Positions 41,880 to 51,383 of a DNA stretch of 64,000 nucleotides are shown here, piece after piece. Every line of letters begins with the position of its first letter. Positions within the stretch are counted from its first letter, which is position 1. The notes beneath the pieces are model-generated. The model worked only from the letters and a program-made list of their open reading frames with translations, did no database searches and was not told where the DNA came from. This stretch comes from CAG-791 sp045130475 (GTDB taxonomy: Bacteria; Bacillota; Clostridia; Lachnospirales; Lachnospiraceae). Position numbers and translations under genes: made by a program. Location of the stretch: the NCBI GenBank assembly GCA_045130475.1, contig JBGUPU010000040.1, forward strand, positions 31,329-95,328, written 5' to 3'.

Positions 41880-44696
41880 TTAAGAATCCGCGTTCCAGCG
41901 GTTTTTGAGACGGCTCTGAAGCCGGTACAGGGTGTTCAGAGCGTCCAGGGGCGTCAGATTCTGTATATCGATCTCCCCGAGCTCCTTGAGAACGTCCTCA
42001 TCGGGCGTAGTATCAAAGAGAGACATCTGCGCAAGATCCACCTCGTCGTAATGGACGGGTTTGGAAGGCATTTTTCTGCCTGCCGCATTCGCCGCGGAGG
42101 TGTCCATGTTCTGAAGCTTCTCGGTAATATCATTGTCGGTGAGCTGGTCGACGAGTTCCATGGCGCGGTCGATCACAATGTCGGGAAGCCCGGCCAGGCG
42201 GGCAACCTGAATGCCATAGCTCTTGTCTGCGCCTCCGCGGATGATCTTGCGGAGAAACTTGATGTCGTCCCCGCTCTCACGCACTGCGACGCAGTAGTTT
42301 TTGACGCCGGGGATCTTTCCCTCCAGCTCCGTCAGTTCATGGTAGTGCGTTGCAAAAAGAGTCTTGGCACCGAGATAGCGCCGGTTGCTGATATGTTCGA
42401 CTACTGCCCATGCAATGCTCATGCCGTCATAGGTGGAAGTGCCGCGGCCGATCTCGTCCAGGATCAGAAGACTTTTGGAGGTCGCATTGCGGAGAATGTT
42501 TGAGACCTCATTCATCTCCACCATGAAGGTGCTCTGACCGCTGCCCAGATCATCAGTGGCGCCGACTCTGGTAAATATACGGTCTGTAACGCATAGTTTC
42601 GCCTTGTCAGCGGGAACATAGCTGCCGATCTGTGCCAGAAGCGTGATGAGGGCTACCTGACGCATGTATGTGGATTTGCCGGCCATGTTGGGGCCGGTAA
42701 TGATACAGATACAGTTTTTCTTCCCGTCCAGAAGCGTGTCGTTGGGGATAAATTCACCCTGCTGCATCTGCTCGACGACGGGATGCCTTCCTGCTGTGAT
42801 CCGGATAACACCGTTTTCATTAAAAGTGGGCCGCACATAGTGGTTGCGCTCTGCCACCAGAGAGAGCGAAGCGAAAACATCAAGGTGTGCCAGGGCAGCA
42901 GCTGCCTTCTGGAAGGACGTGATCCTCTCTGCACAGGACTCGCGCACACGGCAGAAGGCATCGTATTCCAGGGTGTTGAGCTTATCCTCTGCGTTGAGAA
43001 TACTGTCCTCCAGTTCCTTGAGGCGCTGGGTCGTATAGCGTTCAGAGCCCACCAGGGTCTGCTTGCGGATATAGTCATCCGGCACCAGATTTTTGAAGGA
43101 GTTGGTGACTTCGAAATAGTAGCCGAAGACTTTATTGTATTTGATGCGCAGGTTTTTGATTCCGGTGCGCTCGCGGTCCTCTGCCTCAAGATCCATCAGC
43201 CATTTCCGGCCGTTGTCCCGTGCATCCCTCAGATGATCGATGTCCGCGTCAAAACCTGCTTTGATAATTCCTCCCTCCCTGATCGTGAGGGGAGGCTCGT
43301 CGACGACAGACTCTTCAAGAAGACTGGTCAGATCCGAGAAGTCTTCTATCTCCAGGTAATAAGGGGTGAGGGCAGACGCGGCTTCTGCCCTGACAGGCTC
43401 ATCCGTGTCAGAGATTCCTTCCTGCAGATCCCGTGTTTCTGCATGCGATTCTTCGAAGGTCTCAAAGTCCAGGAGGACATTTTTGATGGGAACGAACATG
43501 CGAAGAGAATCGCGGAGTGCGATCAGATCCCGGGGATTTGCGGACCCGTAGGAAATACGGGTCATCAGACGCTCGAGATCATAGACGGCGCGCAGGTATT
43601 CCCGTATCTCATCGCGGTCGACATTGCGCTCGCAGAAAGCCTGCACACAGTCAAGCCTGGCCTCGATCTGTTCCCGCTCGGTGAGAGGTTGTTCCAGAAA
43701 ACGATGCAGGAGGCGCGCCCCCATGGCGGTACAGGTCTTGTCAAGAACCCAGAGCAGGGATCCGCGTTTTTTCTTGTCGCGCAGGGTCTGTGTCAGCTCA
43801 AGGTTTCTTCGTGTCGAGCTGTCGAGAAGCATGTATTTTCCAGAGGCATAGGCGCGGATTCTTGTGATATTGGAGAGCGCATTTTTCTGCGTGTCATACA
43901 GATAACGCAGCAGTGCGCCGGATGCAAGTGTGCCGGACGGAAAATCATCCAGTCCCAGGGACAGCAGGGAGGAGGTTCTGAAGTGTTCCAGAAGAAGTGT
44001 GACTGCAGAGGACTCCTCAAAATAACTGTTGGGGATGGTGCTGACCTGCATGGAGAGCCTCTCCCGAAGATCAGCCAGATGGAGACTGCTCATCAGAAGC
44101 GCCTCATTGCAGAGAAGTTCTGCAGGGCTGTATCCTATGATCTCGTCATAGAGCTTAGCCGTATCGGATACTTCGGAGACCAGGAAATCTCCGGTAGAAA
44201 TATCCGCAGCGGCGATGCCGATCTGGCCGGAGTTGTAATAGGCACAGAAAATGTAATTGTTCTTACCCTCGTCCAGGGCGTTCATATCGAGATTGGTGCC
44301 CGGGGTGACTATGCGTACAACTTCACGGCGGACAATGCCCTTGGCGGTGCGGGGATCTTCCATCTGCTCACAAATAGCTACTTTGTGCCCCAGTTCTACA
44401 AGCCGGGTAAGGTAAGTATCCACGGCGTGATAGGGAACGCCGCACATAGGCGCCCGCTGCGGGAGTCCGCAGCTTTTTCCCGTGAGTGTCAGCTCCAGTT
44501 CACGGGAAACCGTCACCGCGTCATCAAAGAACATTTCATAGAAATCCCCCAGCCTGTAAAAGAGCAGGCAATCAGGATTTTCGTGTTTTGTTCTCAGATA
44601 ATGCTGCATCATAGGCGAGAGCGACGCCATCAGAGCTGTATCCTCTGCCATGACTGCTGAGGACTTGTATTTTGTATAATCGTAGAGGTTTTCCAT
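41880..44696 (-). CDS. mutS: DNA mismatch repair protein MutS
   Basis: MutS finds mismatches and then switches to a sliding clamp on ATP binding. The mismatch-contacting motif RLGDFYEMFFDDA lies near residue 45. The connector, lever and clamp domains follow, and the ATPase has GPNMAGKSTYMRQ, LLILDEIGRGTSTYDG and FATHYHEL. With 938 residues it is slightly long: the N-terminus carries ~25 residues before the usual LSPMMQHY start. The ATG at 44696 has AAGGAAACC upstream. It precedes mutL directly. Confidence 0.98.
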   Translation of the reverse strand: MENLYDYTKYKSSAVMAEDTALMASLSPMMQHYLRTKHENPDCLLFYRLGDFYEMFFDDAVTVSRELELTLTGKSCGLPQRAPMCGVPYHAVDTYLTRLVELGHKVAICEQMEDPRTAKGIVRREVVRIVTPGTNLDMNALDEGKNNYIFCAYYNSGQIGIAAADISTGDFLVSEVSDTAKLYDEIIGYSPAELLCNEALLMSSLHLADLRERLSMQVSTIPNSYFEESSAVTLLLEHFRTSSLLSLGLDDFPSGTLASGALLRYLYDTQKNALSNITRIRAYASGKYMLLDSSTRRNLELTQTLRDKKKRGSLLWVLDKTCTAMGARLLHRFLEQPLTEREQIEARLDCVQAFCERNVDRDEIREYLRAVYDLERLMTRISYGSANPRDLIALRDSLRMFVPIKNVLLDFETFEESHAETRDLQEGISDTDEPVRAEAASALTPYYLEIEDFSDLTSLLEESVVDEPPLTIREGGIIKAGFDADIDHLRDARDNGRKWLMDLEAEDRERTGIKNLRIKYNKVFGYYFEVTNSFKNLVPDDYIRKQTLVGSERYTTQRLKELEDSILNAEDKLNTLEYDAFCRVRESCAERITSFQKAAAALAHLDVFASLSLVAERNHYVRPTFNENGVIRITAGRHPVVEQMQQGEFIPNDTLLDGKKNCICIITGPNMAGKSTYMRQVALITLLAQIGSYVPADKAKLCVTDRIFTRVGATDDLGSGQSTFMVEMNEVSNILRNATSKSLLILDEIGRGTSTYDGMSIAWAVVEHISNRRYLGAKTLFATHYHELTELEGKIPGVKNYCVAVRESGDDIKFLRKIIRGGADKSYGIQVARLAGLPDIVIDRAMELVDQLTDNDITEKLQNMDTSAANAAGRKMPSKPVHYDEVDLAQMSLFDTTPDEDVLKELGEIDIQNLTPLDALNTLYRLQSRLKNRWNADS

Positions 44697-44789
44697 TCAG
44701 GTTTCCTTTTTGCGCACATACCGCGGCTGAAATCACAGGTGCTGCGCGGCGAAGATCCAAGACTCACTTGGCGAGTCCTGCGCGCCGGA

Positions 44790-46247
44790 TCATACCACTG
44801 TTCCGAAGAAATAAAAGCCGCGGCATTCATCCAGACGGACTTGAAGCATTTTACCGATCATGGAGGGATCACCCGGAACGTGGACGAGCATGTTGTTGGA
44901 GAGACGGGCTGTGATATAAGCGCTGTCTTTGACATTGACTTCTTCTGCCAGTGCTTCCATGGTACGTCCCGTCAGGAGCCCGGCACGTGCGTGGGCTGTT
45001 TCCTGGACTGCTTTGAGGACGCGGTCAAACATGCGGTTCTTCTCCTGGTCGGGAACCTGATCAGGCATTTTGGCTGCTGGAGTCCCGGCGCGTTTGGAGT
45101 AAATAAATGTAAAGGCATTGTCAAAGCCGACACGGCGCACGACATCGATCGTGTCATCGATATCCCGATCGTCCTCTCCGGGGAATCCGACGATAATATC
45201 GGTCGTGATGGAGACATCCGGAATCCGTTCCCGGATCTTCTGCGCCAGGGCAATGTACTGTTCTTTTGTGTAATGGCGGTTCATGCGCTGAAGGATCCGG
45301 TCGGAGCCTGACTGCAGAGGCAGATGAATGTGACGGGCGATCTTTTCATTCGCGCGCACAACCTCAATGACTTGGTCGGAGAGATCCTTGGGGTGAGGTG
45401 TCATGAAACGGATGCGCTGCAGGCCCTCGATCCTGCAGACTTCGGTCAGAAGCTCTGCAAAGGTACAGGGTGTCTCCAGGTCTTTTCCGTAGGAATTGAC
45501 ATTCTGGCCCAGAAGCATGATCTCGACAACGCCGTCATTGACAAGACGTTCACATTCGCGGAGAATTTCGACCGGCGTGCGGCTCCTCTCCCGTCCACGC
45601 ACATAGGGGACAATACAGTAGCTGCAGAAGTTGTTGCAGCCGAAGGTGATATTCGTTCCGGATTTGAAGGGGTATTTGCGGGCAACAGGAAGGGCTTCGA
45701 CGATCCGGTCCGCGCGGTCCCAGATTTCGACGACCATACCGTCCGATTCCAGACAGCTGCAGAGATATTCTGCAAAGCGATAGAGATTATGTGTGCCGAA
45801 AACGAGATCTACAAAGCGGTAGCTCCTGCGGATCTTGTCAACATTGCTCTTTTCCTGTACCATACAGCCGCAGACGGCGATCTTCATGCCGGGACGGTTC
45901 TTTTTCAGGTGACCTGCACGGCCAAGACGCCCGAACACTCGCTGGTCTGCATTGTCGCGGACAGTACAGGTGTTATAGATAAGAAAATCAGCGTCCTCTG
46001 ACGCCGCTTCTGTAAATCCGGCGCTTTCCAGGATCCCGATGATCTTTTCGGAATCGCGTGCGTTCATCTGACATCCAAAGGTCTCGACGCGGAAAGTCAG
46101 CTCTCTGCCGGCCTCCTCTGCACGTCTGCGTGTGATCATCCTTGCACGCGCAAGAAACCAGGCCTGCCTGGCAGGCTCATTTTCCGGTGCAGGGCTGTTT
46201 AAGTCCGCTTCAAGGACCAGTTCTTCAAATCTTTCATTCATTGCCAT
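44790..46247 (-). CDS. miaB: tRNA-2-methylthio-N6-dimethylallyladenosine synthase
   Basis: This radical-SAM methylthiotransferase adds the 2-methylthio group to i6A37 of tRNA. The N-terminal UPF0004 domain has the three Cys of the auxiliary Fe-S cluster (FGCQMN, NTCTVR, CGCM). The radical-SAM motif is CNNFCSYC. The C-terminal TRAM domain (about 420-485) binds RNA. The protein has 485 residues, with an N-terminal extension of ~45 residues before the conserved FRVETFGCQ. It heads the miaB-mutS-mutL-miaA-ynbB cluster. Confidence 0.97.
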   Translation of the reverse strand: MAMNERFEELVLEADLNSPAPENEPARQAWFLARARMITRRRAEEAGRELTFRVETFGCQMNARDSEKIIGILESAGFTEAASEDADFLIYNTCTVRDNADQRVFGRLGRAGHLKKNRPGMKIAVCGCMVQEKSNVDKIRRSYRFVDLVFGTHNLYRFAEYLCSCLESDGMVVEIWDRADRIVEALPVARKYPFKSGTNITFGCNNFCSYCIVPYVRGRERSRTPVEILRECERLVNDGVVEIMLLGQNVNSYGKDLETPCTFAELLTEVCRIEGLQRIRFMTPHPKDLSDQVIEVVRANEKIARHIHLPLQSGSDRILQRMNRHYTKEQYIALAQKIRERIPDVSITTDIIVGFPGEDDRDIDDTIDVVRRVGFDNAFTFIYSKRAGTPAAKMPDQVPDQEKNRMFDRVLKAVQETAHARAGLLTGRTMEALAEEVNVKDSAYITARLSNNMLVHVPGDPSMIGKMLQVRLDECRGFYFFGTVV

Positions 46248-46303
46248 AGTTCATGTTTTCCTGTATTGAATTTCAAAATTTTTCCGGAATACTTCACCGT
46301 ATA

Positions 46304-47140
46304 TCACCAATCCTCAGTGACCTGATAGAGGTAAGAGTGTCCCTTTTTGCCGATACGCGTGACAACACCCATCTCTGTGAGGAGCAGCAATACAGTGGAG
46401 ATTCCTTTTTTACTGAATCGGACTGCCCGGGCAAAATCCGCGGAAGTAAAAGTTTCCGGCAATCCCTCGGGTACCAGCATCATATAATCCTGCGGACAGG
46501 TAAGGACCAGTCTGTCTCTGAGCCGAAGGGGAATACGCTCATAGCGATGCGATCCCCGCTTTTTGTTCCTGCTCCAGCCATCCAGAAGACGGTATTCATC
46601 CAGGTCAATGAGAAGCAGTTCCAGAGACAGGTTTTGGTCCCTTAAAAAGGGCCGTATACGATAAAGCTCTTTAAAGGCGTGGAAAAAGCTCCCCCGAAGG
46701 GGAGACTTGTTTCTTTTGAGCAATTCACCTGTATCGGGATCGATCCAGATTATCCATTTTTCAGCGGGAATGGGATAGACGATGCGTACCGGATACTGTG
46801 GAAGAAAGCGGGAAAGCTTTGCCCGCATGGCACCCATCTGTGCTGTCTGGATCTCCGTGATCTTTCCGTCATGGTAAATGTCGGCTATATAATTGTCAAC
46901 AGGGATTTCCTGATGGTCTTCATTGTCATCGATATAATTCTTGAGCACAGCGTGCAGAGTCTTTTCGGACTGCATGCCGATCCCGTGCCTCTCCCGCGGT
47001 GTGAGGGAGATCACCTTTGAGCAGGCGGCTTTGAAACGTGCCGCAGCATCTGAAAAGTCTTTGCTCTTACAGCACGAAATCACACGGGGCGTCCCTTCCT
47101 GCTCAATCTGATTTGAAAAAATCGTATAGTCAGCTGTCAT
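46304..47140 (-). CDS. Conserved protein of unknown function, possible PD-(D/E)XK nuclease fold
   Basis: No named family is certain. In residues ~55-125 a helix with SEKTLHAVLKNYI is followed by a strand with YIADIYHDG and a strand with ITEIQT, the E...D...ExQ pattern seen in PD-(D/E)XK-like nucleases. The last ~60 residues look like a winged helix (FTSADFARAVRFSKKGISTVLLLLTEMGVV). A DNA-binding or nuclease-like role is an inference from these patterns. It lies 56 bp upstream of miaB on the same strand. The ATG at 47140 has only a weak GAGAAC site. Confidence 0.75.
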   Translation of the reverse strand: MTADYTIFSNQIEQEGTPRVISCCKSKDFSDAAARFKAACSKVISLTPRERHGIGMQSEKTLHAVLKNYIDDNEDHQEIPVDNYIADIYHDGKITEIQTAQMGAMRAKLSRFLPQYPVRIVYPIPAEKWIIWIDPDTGELLKRNKSPLRGSFFHAFKELYRIRPFLRDQNLSLELLLIDLDEYRLLDGWSRNKKRGSHRYERIPLRLRDRLVLTCPQDYMMLVPEGLPETFTSADFARAVRFSKKGISTVLLLLTEMGVVTRIGKKGHSYLYQVTEDW

Positions 47141-47180
47141 CTGATCGTTCTCAAGGTCAATTCGTCCGATGAGATCCTCT

Positions 47181-47882
47181 TTATTTGGAAAGCTTGCTGC
47201 GGATGTATTTAAAGGTATACTCCTCTCCGTTTTCCGCCAGCATTCTCAGCAGTTTTTCCAGAAGAGCAGCCGTTTCGGGATGCATAAACTTGCGCGCCCT
47301 TCCTCCGTCGAAATATCCCAAAGGAGATTGATCTGTATAGGCATGGCCCAGATAAACTTTGCTTGCCGCGATCCGGTCCATCAGCATTTCCACAACATAG
47401 CGGCCGGGCATTTTCACGGGCACCAGGGGAGACTCTCCGTCCTTGCCGCGCAGGTTATAGTCGACCCAGTACTCAAAATGGTGGCGGTTTCTGCCCTTGT
47501 GGTGCAGCCAGGAACTGGAATAACCGATTTCCTCTCTCTCTGCATTGTTGGGGCTGCGGTTTCCCTGAAAGTAGCGGGCGCCGACCAGAAATTCTGTAGG
47601 GGAATATTTGGAGAGGTCGTGCAGGATTCCCTGCCGGTAAAGTCCCACCTTAAAGCATCCCTGCATGACCAGCATTTTGTGATGAGTCACTGTAAACAGA
47701 TGTTTTTTGAAGTTTTCTCTTGTAATGGGCTGACGTTTGTGGTGCGTGAGTCTTCCCGTGTACATTTTCACCTGGGCATCTGCGGCAGGAGTGACAGAAT
47801 ATTCTATATGTCCGGATTCACCATGACCTTGTTTTTTTGATTCATGTCCCATCTCTGCTGTGGGGCAAGTATGTTTATCCAT
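47181..47882 (-). CDS. DUF5662-type conserved protein
   Basis: The 233-residue protein begins with a His-rich polar tail and then has a conserved helical core (about 55-180): HKMLVMQGCFKVGLYRQGILHDLSKYSPTEF..., with a HDLSKY motif and a run SSSWLHHKGRNRHHFEYW rich in His. The spaced His/Asp residues suggest a metal site of HD-like type, but I do not claim an activity. AGGAGG precedes the ATG; a second in-frame ATG ten codons later is also possible. It sits between an acyltransferase gene and the possible nuclease gene. Confidence 0.75.
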   Translation of the reverse strand: MDKHTCPTAEMGHESKKQGHGESGHIEYSVTPAADAQVKMYTGRLTHHKRQPITRENFKKHLFTVTHHKMLVMQGCFKVGLYRQGILHDLSKYSPTEFLVGARYFQGNRSPNNAEREEIGYSSSWLHHKGRNRHHFEYWVDYNLRGKDGESPLVPVKMPGRYVVEMLMDRIAASKVYLGHAYTDQSPLGYFDGGRARKFMHPETAALLEKLLRMLAENGEEYTFKYIRSKLSK

Positions 47883-47886
47883 GGTT

Positions 47887-48924
47887 CTATGCCTCCTGTC
47901 TGATCACACGAAGTCCCGGCAGTTTTTTCAAAAGAAACTGCAGGGGCAGGATGATCAGGGACCTGAAAATGATTGCAATGAGTAAAGAGAAGATAAAAGA
48001 TAATGCTATAACAAGCAGATATCCCTTAACAGTGGTTGTGTCAGGAGCGGCTATACGAGGAACAAGGTAGTGGATTACATGCATGTGAAACAAATAAATA
48101 TAGAATGAATGGCTGGCCAAAAAGGATATAATCGCCTGAAAATACCGGCTTTTTATTGTAAACAGGTTTATGCCCAGATCATAAAAAGCGACCGCGGCAA
48201 AAAAGAAGGCAGGTGAATAATCACAGGCATGCTGGAATTTATCCTGGAAATGTATCCTTATCATAATAGTTATGATATAGCCGGCAGCACCCAGCAGGTA
48301 AAAGACCCATCTGTTCTTTTTATTGATAATCCGCTCAACAAGATAACCGGCCGCAAAATAGAGGATCCATGTTTCTAGCAGCCAGCCGCTGAAACGAAAC
48401 GGAACTCCCAGGCCATTACCCGCAAATACCTTCAGAGAGTTCCAGATCATGGCAATAACGATCATAACGCGGCATTCCCATTCAGTCATGGAGTGAAACA
48501 TTTTTGATAAAAAGGGAGCCGACATCAGGAAACCGATCAGGGGATACATAAACCAAAGAGCTTTATCAGCATTCTTGTCAAATAGTTCCGTGTAAGAAAA
48601 AAACAGGGCCTGCCTGATGCTGAAAGCATCCGACGTCAGGTAGAAATTGGCCATGCTCAGAAGGACACTGACCAGGATATAGGGAATGATAATGGAAATA
48701 AATTTTTTCCTGTAGTAGTTTTTTAAATCTGCGCTGGTGCTGTATGTGCGTTCGAGATTAAACTTTCCGCTCAGCATATAAAATATACCGTTGGCGAAAA
48801 AAAAGACAGTGGTGTATGCTGCTCGGACATTAAATGAAAATGGTTTGTTTTCTATATGGAGCATGATGACAAAAATGCAGCACAGCACTCTCATCAAATC
48901 ATAATTTGTTAGCCGTTTCTTCAT
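47887..48924 (-). CDS. Acyltransferase 3 family membrane protein
   Basis: This 345-residue protein has about ten hydrophobic segments and begins MKKRLTNYDLMRVLCCIFVIMLH, the start typical of acyltransferase family 3, with the conserved His near residue 23. Such enzymes move acetyl or succinyl groups to sugars on the outer face of the membrane. The acceptor cannot be named. It lies four bases before the DUF5662 gene and shares its strand, so the two are probably co-translated. AAGG lies eight bases before the ATG. Confidence 0.85.
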   Translation of the reverse strand: MKKRLTNYDLMRVLCCIFVIMLHIENKPFSFNVRAAYTTVFFFANGIFYMLSGKFNLERTYSTSADLKNYYRKKFISIIIPYILVSVLLSMANFYLTSDAFSIRQALFFSYTELFDKNADKALWFMYPLIGFLMSAPFLSKMFHSMTEWECRVMIVIAMIWNSLKVFAGNGLGVPFRFSGWLLETWILYFAAGYLVERIINKKNRWVFYLLGAAGYIITIMIRIHFQDKFQHACDYSPAFFFAAVAFYDLGINLFTIKSRYFQAIISFLASHSFYIYLFHMHVIHYLVPRIAAPDTTTVKGYLLVIALSFIFSLLIAIIFRSLIILPLQFLLKKLPGLRVIRQEA

Positions 48925-48980
48925 AAGGGCAGCCTTCCGCAGTGTGTCAGCAAGTCTGTAAATTGAGCTGGCAAATATCT

Positions 48981-51221
48981 TTAGAACCGATTTTTACTGA
49001 TCCGGATCGAGGGCCGTGTCATGGTCTTCATCAGCCGAAGTGTCCTGGTAGGATATTTTAACTTTGCACAGCCTTCTGCATCTGTATTTTTTCTGAGGTC
49101 CCGCAGCAGAGAAGCGGCACCCGGTGCCTTCTCCAGACGTTCCTCAGCCTTCTCCCGGCGGATAGACTCTGTATCCGGGACCGCGCGAAGTACTCGTATA
49201 GAACGGGGAGCTACATCTACGCAGTGCTGATCCTTCGGAGCGGTCATCTGATCGAGAAAACCTTCCTCCACAGCTGTGTCCATACAGATTTTCCATACAT
49301 AATGGGGAGGGAGCTTGGGCAGAGCGAGGGAGAGCTCTTTCCAGTAAGTGTTGATCGCCAGATAGGTAAAGGCAGGGAACTTGCGGGAGCCGCCGTTTAC
49401 ATAGTTCTCGCAAAAAGCAATGCCGATACTGTGGCTGAAGGGGCCAAGATCCGGATTCCAGGCTTCGGCGCCATGCAGTGAGACATCCGGATGTCCGATT
49501 CCAAGATAATCGATATAATGGAAGGGCTTTCTTCCGCTGAAAACGGGGTGATCTTTCCTGAAGGCGATAAGCCTTGCAGTAAAAACAGTGAGCCGCTTCT
49601 TTTCCGGAGATGATGACCAGTCCACCCAGGAGAGGGCATTATCCTGGCAGTAGGCATTGTTATTGCCCGCCTGGGAATTTCCGCACTCATCGCCCTGCCA
49701 GAGCAGGGGTGTTCCGCGGGAAAGTATTAAAAGAGTGAGGAAATTACGGACCTGTTTTCTGCGGAGGCTGAGAATATCCTCCCGGTCCGTCTCTCCTTCT
49801 TCACCGCAGTTCCAGCTGTAGTTTTCCGAACAGCCGTCGAGACCGTACTCACCGTTCTCTTCATTGTGGCGGTCGTTATAGGAAACCAGATCCGCCAGTG
49901 TGAAACCCTCGTAGCTTGCGACGCAGCGGAGAGCGCCGTGGTCTTCCGGAACAGTCAGAAAGAGCTTGAGAAAGTCTTTCATCACATAGTCGTCACTCTT
50001 GACAAATCTTCGCAGAAGTGTCTGGAAATCGTCGCTGCAGGTGATCAGACCGGAGAAATCGTGAAGCGGCTGCAGCTGAGGAGGACGTTTCTTAGAAACA
50101 CGCTGACCCGGAAGGGGACCTGCAGTGCCGCGGCTGCCTGTATGAGCATTCTCTTCTGTCCTGTGCCCGGAATCGGAGGATGTCGGCAGTATATTTTCAA
50201 TCTCTATATAATAAATCTGACTGGAATCTTCTGCCTCTTTCTCCAGTTCTTCAAAAGGGAAGGATTGGCAGAAAAGTGCTGTATCCGCCAGAGACGGATC
50301 TGCAGCCAGAGAACCGATGGAGCTGCAATCTCCTTTGAGGCGGAAGCCGTCGATGCCGTAACGGTCAATATAAAAACGCAGAATCTCGATCTGTTCCTGA
50401 ACGAGAATACCCTTTTCAAAGTATATCTGCAGGATCACGCGCATGCCTGCCTGATGAAAGGCATGGATCATCCTGGCAAAGTCCTCCTGCGTACCGTATT
50501 CGGAGCGCAGCGAGCAATAGAGACCTGCGCCGAATCCCCAGTAATTGGGACGGGGCTTGAGGTCCCGCATAGGATCACCGTTAGGGCCGACCGGATAGGC
50601 GCCGAGTGCCTCTTCCATGGTGCGGAAGTTCTTTTTGTTCTTGTTGTCGGGCAGCGGTGTGTAGACAGGCATAATTTCTACCGCTGTGATGCCAAGATCC
50701 TTGAGATAAGGGATACCGGCCGCGGCACCTGCAAAAGTCCCGCGTATCTTTTCATCCAGACTATCTCTTGCAGCGGAAAAGCCGCGTATGTGAAGGCCAT
50801 AGATCACTTCTTTTGACCAGTCTGCAGGAGGAAGCGCCTTCTCAGGTGCGTCAGGGAACAGATCACCTGCACGAAGGGGAGTGCAGCTGCACGCTGTGAC
50901 TTCTCTTTCCTCTCCTCCCTCCCGGATCGTCACCTTTCCGATGGAAAAGGCATGAGGGTCGGGAATCCAGCGGTCACCGCTCTGATAGCGATACATCCAT
51001 TCTTTCATGTCAATAGGATCTATCATGACCGAACAGATTCGTCCCACCCGGAATGCATCTGTAAAAGGAATATAGATCTGCCTGCCGTCAGAAATATGGA
51101 TCAGCTGCAGTCCGCATTTTATATCTTTCGGGAATACAGCACTGAAAACAACGCCTGTGCCATGTGCGCGCACAAAGGGTCTTGTTGCATGGGCCGGGTA
51201 TATTTCAGGAATCTGAGCCAA
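48981..51221 (-). CDS. GlgX/isoamylase-like GH13 protein lacking catalytic residues
   Basis: The 746-residue protein has a CBM48-like N-terminal part (about 1-110) and a GH13 barrel close to glycogen debranching enzymes, including the GlgX landmark FTLADLVSYNDRHNEENGE. All four catalytic motifs are altered. Region I reads RVILQIYFEKG instead of DVVxNH (Gln265). Region II reads DGFRLKGD, with Lys296 where the nucleophile Asp should be. Region III is a weak YIEIEN. Region IV reads VASYEGFTL, with Tyr437-Glu438 instead of His-Asp. It is therefore probably not a hydrolase and may bind glycans. The TTG start at 51221 lies seven bases after GGAGG; the frame extends to 51377 but without a good site. 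Confidence 0.85.
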   Translation of the reverse strand: MAQIPEIYPAHATRPFVRAHGTGVVFSAVFPKDIKCGLQLIHISDGRQIYIPFTDAFRVGRICSVMIDPIDMKEWMYRYQSGDRWIPDPHAFSIGKVTIREGGEEREVTACSCTPLRAGDLFPDAPEKALPPADWSKEVIYGLHIRGFSAARDSLDEKIRGTFAGAAAGIPYLKDLGITAVEIMPVYTPLPDNKNKKNFRTMEEALGAYPVGPNGDPMRDLKPRPNYWGFGAGLYCSLRSEYGTQEDFARMIHAFHQAGMRVILQIYFEKGILVQEQIEILRFYIDRYGIDGFRLKGDCSSIGSLAADPSLADTALFCQSFPFEELEKEAEDSSQIYYIEIENILPTSSDSGHRTEENAHTGSRGTAGPLPGQRVSKKRPPQLQPLHDFSGLITCSDDFQTLLRRFVKSDDYVMKDFLKLFLTVPEDHGALRCVASYEGFTLADLVSYNDRHNEENGEYGLDGCSENYSWNCGEEGETDREDILSLRRKQVRNFLTLLILSRGTPLLWQGDECGNSQAGNNNAYCQDNALSWVDWSSSPEKKRLTVFTARLIAFRKDHPVFSGRKPFHYIDYLGIGHPDVSLHGAEAWNPDLGPFSHSIGIAFCENYVNGGSRKFPAFTYLAINTYWKELSLALPKLPPHYVWKICMDTAVEEGFLDQMTAPKDQHCVDVAPRSIRVLRAVPDTESIRREKAEERLEKAPGAASLLRDLRKNTDAEGCAKLKYPTRTLRLMKTMTRPSIRISKNRF

Positions 51222-51228
51222 AGTGTGA

Positions 51229-51233
51229 CCTCC
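51229..51233 (-). promoter_or_regulatory. Ribosome binding site that fixes the TTG start at 51221
   Basis: GGAGG on the minus strand is seven bases from the TTG (51219-51221). The resulting N-terminus (AQIPEIYPAHATRPF) suits a CBM48-type beginning. Confidence 0.7.
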
Positions 51234-51383
51234 ATCATTAAGAAAGCATATATTGCCTATGTTACCCTGAAAAAAGCATATTCCAGTTAATATTAACATA
51301 TTTTTTTGCTGTATACAAACTTCTGCCTCAGGCTTGAAAGCCAGGCAGAGCAAAAGGCTGAAAATATGCACGGACATGCGGAA

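Noticed and set aside
42783..44660. 625-codon open frame on the plus strand
   Set aside because: It is the antisense shadow of mutS, with no domain of its own.
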